The notes under the pieces: model-generated | Databases searched by the model: none | What the model was told of the DNA's origin: nothing | What the model saw: the letters and a program-made list of their open reading frames with translations, nothing else | Source of the DNA: DATKKG01 sp964475215 | GTDB lineage: Archaea; Thermoproteota; Nitrososphaeria; Conexivisphaerales; DTJL01 | Length of the DNA stretch: 64,000 bases | Assembly: GCA_964475215.1 (NCBI GenBank) | Contig: CAYYVT010000187.1 | Coordinates: 62,001-126,000 of the forward strand | Direction: 5' to 3' | Program-made: the position numbers and the translations under genes | Part shown: piece by piece, positions 62,109-64,000 of the stretch | Layout: the number at the start of each line of letters is the position of its first letter | Numbering within the stretch: the stretch's first letter is position 1

Positions 62109-62244
62109 AATATAGAATCTTACTCGTGTCCATATTAACCATCGCTCAGCAACCTGCTCCGTCTGGTCCACGGCCCACAGGAAAGGGGTGGCTCCTTTGC
62201 GCGATAAGGTCTAAAGGGACGCGAGACACCCCGATGCGTGGGCC

Positions 62245-63111
62245 ATGCCAGTCCCAAAACCCTTCGAGTACTACGCGCCGACCTCCATTGAAAACGCACT
62301 GAAGCTGCTAACCGAGAACGAAGAGAGCAAGTTCGTGGCAGGCGGCCAGAGCCTGATTCCGTTGATGAAGTTCAGGCTCGTAAACCCCCGTGTCGTCATC
62401 GACATCGGCAAGCACCTCCGAGGCGAAATGTCTTATGTCCGAGAGGGAAGTGAAGGGCTTTCCGTCGGCGCCCTGACTACACATTACGAAATCTCCTCGT
62501 CCGACCTGCTGAAGGCCAGATGCCCGATGCTCACTAAGGCCGCCCAAGACATAGGCGACCTTCAAGTCCGAAACAGGGGTACGATCGGAGGAAGCCTTTG
62601 CCATGCAGATCCTGCAGCTCACTATCCTCCCGCGATGGTCGCCCTGGATGCCCTTTTGGTTGCTAGAAGTAGGGGTGGAACGAGGACCATTCATGCGGCG
62701 GACTTCTTCAAGGATATGTTCACCACTGCGCTCGCTCCGGATGAGATGCTAGTGGAGGTGAGGCTTCCTCGGCCTCTCGGGACCCGCTGGGGGTATGAGG
62801 TAGTACATGGTCAGGGAGGGAGCTTTGCTACCGCAATAGCTGCGGTCCAGCTGCACATGGATGGGCCGGTCTGCGAGTCTTGCACCATCGTAATCGGCGC
62901 CTGCTCCTCCAGCCCAGTGCGGCTCAATGAGGCAGAGGAGGCGCTCAGGGGGAAGACGCTCACAGAGGAGGTCATCGCCAAGGCTGCGTCGGCTGTCCGG
63001 TCCCACCTAAAGGAGCCGCTGGTGGACGCTCGAGTGCGGGCCAGCTATCGGCGTGAAATGGCGGCGTTGGCGGCTAGGCGTGCCCTGCTCGCAGCCGTCG
63101 GAGGCGCCTGA
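62245..63111 (+). CDS. coxM: Molybdenum hydroxylase FAD-binding subunit (CoxM-like)
   Basis: 288 residues. FAD-binding signatures VAGGQSLIPLMKFRL and RNRGTIGGSLCHADPAAHYPP are those of the medium subunit of CO dehydrogenase/xanthine oxidase family enzymes. It passes electrons from the iron-sulfur subunit to the acceptor. Substrate (CO, aldehyde, purine or other) depends on the large subunit, which is not in the window. One base separates its stop from coxS. Confidence 0.92.
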   Translation: MPVPKPFEYYAPTSIENALKLLTENEESKFVAGGQSLIPLMKFRLVNPRVVIDIGKHLRGEMSYVREGSEGLSVGALTTHYEISSSDLLKARCPMLTKAAQDIGDLQVRNRGTIGGSLCHADPAAHYPPAMVALDALLVARSRGGTRTIHAADFFKDMFTTALAPDEMLVEVRLPRPLGTRWGYEVVHGQGGSFATAIAAVQLHMDGPVCESCTIVIGACSSSPVRLNEAEEALRGKTLTEEVIAKAASAVRSHLKEPLVDARVRASYRREMAALAARRALLAAVGGA

Positions 63112-63112
63112 T

Positions 63113-63619
63113 ATGCAGATCAAGCTTTTTGTAAATGGCAAGCCCTGTGAAGTCACCGTCGAGCCTAGGACTTTGCTCGTCGACCTGCTTAGACAGCTGG
63201 GCTTCCTCAGCGTCCATCAGGGATGCGACGAAGGGAGATGCGGCGCCTGCACCGTCTTCATGGATGGAGGGGCCGTCAAGTCTTGCATGCTCTTTGGCGT
63301 CCAAGCGGACGGGTCGTCCATACTTACCGCCGACGGCCTCGCCACGGACAAAGGCTTCCATCCCCTGCAGACGGCGTTTTCTGAATGCCTTGCCGTGCAG
63401 TGTGGATACTGCACGCCAGGCCTGCTCATGACCTCATATGATCTCATCCGGAAATCCACCGATTTGGACGAGGCGGTGGTACGAAAGGCCATCTCGGGGA
63501 ACATTTGTCGCTGCACGGGGTACTCGAGCATCGTGGAGGCCATCCTGCGAGCTTCGGCGTCGGGGGGCAAGAAACTCACAAATCCCGGAAGGAAGGCCTT
63601 AACCGAAGCTAGCCCGTGA
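63113..63619 (+). CDS. coxS: Molybdenum hydroxylase 2Fe-2S subunit (CoxS-like)
   Basis: 168 residues with two 2Fe-2S clusters. The N-terminal plant-type cluster is in GCDEGRCGACTVFMDG plus Cys of VKSC; the C-terminal cluster is in CGYCTPG and ICRCTGY. ATG 63113 follows the coxM stop; in-frame sequence before it belongs to coxM in another frame. It overlaps the facing CoxG-like gene by 11 bases. Confidence 0.94.
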   Translation: MQIKLFVNGKPCEVTVEPRTLLVDLLRQLGFLSVHQGCDEGRCGACTVFMDGGAVKSCMLFGVQADGSSILTADGLATDKGFHPLQTAFSECLAVQCGYCTPGLLMTSYDLIRKSTDLDEAVVRKAISGNICRCTGYSSIVEAILRASASGGKKLTNPGRKALTEASP

Positions 63620-64000
63620 CGGGCTCAGGCCCCTGAGATTCGAGGGCCTTGTGTAGGTTCCCGAACACTTCCTTGACTAGCTTGTCAGCTACCCCTCCTA
63701 GGACCCTCTGCCCGAGCGAAGCGAGCATTCCAGAAACTGTGGCTGCTGATGACCATTCTAGGACCGTCTCCTTGGCGCCACCCTTCAGGTCGACTGTTAT
63801 TTCGAGGTCAATGGCGCTGTTGGCGCCTAGACCATGGCCGCGCAGCTTGACATGAGACGGAGGCACCCTTTCGGAAACGTCGAAGTTAATCGTGAAGCTG
63901 GTCTTGATCATTGAGATGCCGAGCTTAGCGACGACTTGGAACCTGCCAGGTCCCAAGACCTTGACGTCTTGGATGTCGGGAATCCCTTTGGAGAAGTTCA
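63609..64000 (-). CDS. coxG: CoxG-like SRPBCC protein (5'-truncated by window edge)
   Basis: At least 129 residues are visible; the frame runs off the right edge, so the start is outside. Sequence such as NFSKGIPDIQDV and LEWSSAATVSGMLASLGQRVLGGVADKLV is typical of CoxG (START/SRPBCC-fold, subunit G), linked to CO dehydrogenase maturation or membrane recruitment. Unlike in bacterial cox operons it faces coxMS instead of following them. Confidence 0.85.
   Translation of the reverse strand, partial: NFSKGIPDIQDVKVLGPGRFQVVAKLGISMIKTSFTINFDVSERVPPSHVKLRGHGLGANSAIDLEITVDLKGGAKETVLEWSSAATVSGMLASLGQRVLGGVADKLVKEVFGNLHKALESQGPEPVTG

Noticed and set aside
1..64000. CRISPR arrays, insertion sequences, integrases or prophage genes
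   Set aside because: No direct-repeat array, transposase, integrase or phage structural motif was found in reading both strands.

Overview
This window comes from an archaeon, most likely a non-ammonia-oxidising, heterotrophic member of the Nitrososphaeria (Thaumarchaeota). The evidence is a eukaryote-type DNA topoisomerase IB, archaeal NOB1, Tsr3, TiaS and a P1 (L12) stalk protein, an initiator tRNA with a small archaeal-type intron, a recognisable RNase P RNA, a LysW carrier-protein pathway and an archaeosortase-like protein. TATA-like boxes lie about 26 bases upstream of many starts, with little or no 5' leader. The taxonomic call is inference; no rRNA gene is present.

Layout. 1-5.8 kb: NAD kinase (cut by the window edge), nob1, moaE, a BtrH-like protein, tRNA-Ala(GGC), topoisomerase IB and the archaeosortase. 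5.9-12.5 kb: an S9 peptidase, a bacterial-type grpE-dnaK-dnaJ cluster (DnaK has an altered phosphate-binding motif) and an orphan ABC ATPase. 12.6-34.7 kb: mixed metabolic and unknown genes. These include SfsA, a 630-residue coiled-coil protein, a UPF0182 membrane protein, ADP-forming acyl-CoA synthetase, two peroxiredoxins, an orphan DNA methyltransferase, a Y-family polymerase, threonine aldolase, rhomboid, MscS and PAP2-type proteins. Two intergenic stretches look like structured RNAs.

34.7-49.9 kb is the organised core. A leftward lysine operon (dapA-dapB-lysC-lysA-dapL-asd) is built from overlapping genes. Next to it, one AT-rich promoter element appears to fire in both directions: leftward into an ACT-domain protein plus argH, and rightward into argG-lysW-argX-argC-argB-argD-argE. 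Lysine is therefore probably made through diaminopimelate, leaving the LysW carrier route for arginine.

49.9-64 kb: an ABC-2 exporter, ribosomal P1, a degenerate cupredoxin with a PEF-type C-terminal sorting signal (a candidate substrate of the archaeosortase), indolepyruvate:ferredoxin oxidoreductase (iorAB) with a 2-hydroxyacid dehydrogenase, RNase P RNA beside tsr3, a PLP enzyme of Cys/Met metabolism, tiaS, the intron-containing initiator tRNA, a tiny zinc-finger protein, and molybdo-hydroxylase (CO dehydrogenase-like) medium and small subunits facing a CoxG-like gene. IorAB, ADP-forming acyl-CoA synthetase and the aminotransferases together suggest amino-acid/peptide fermentation. No CRISPR array, insertion sequence or prophage was seen.
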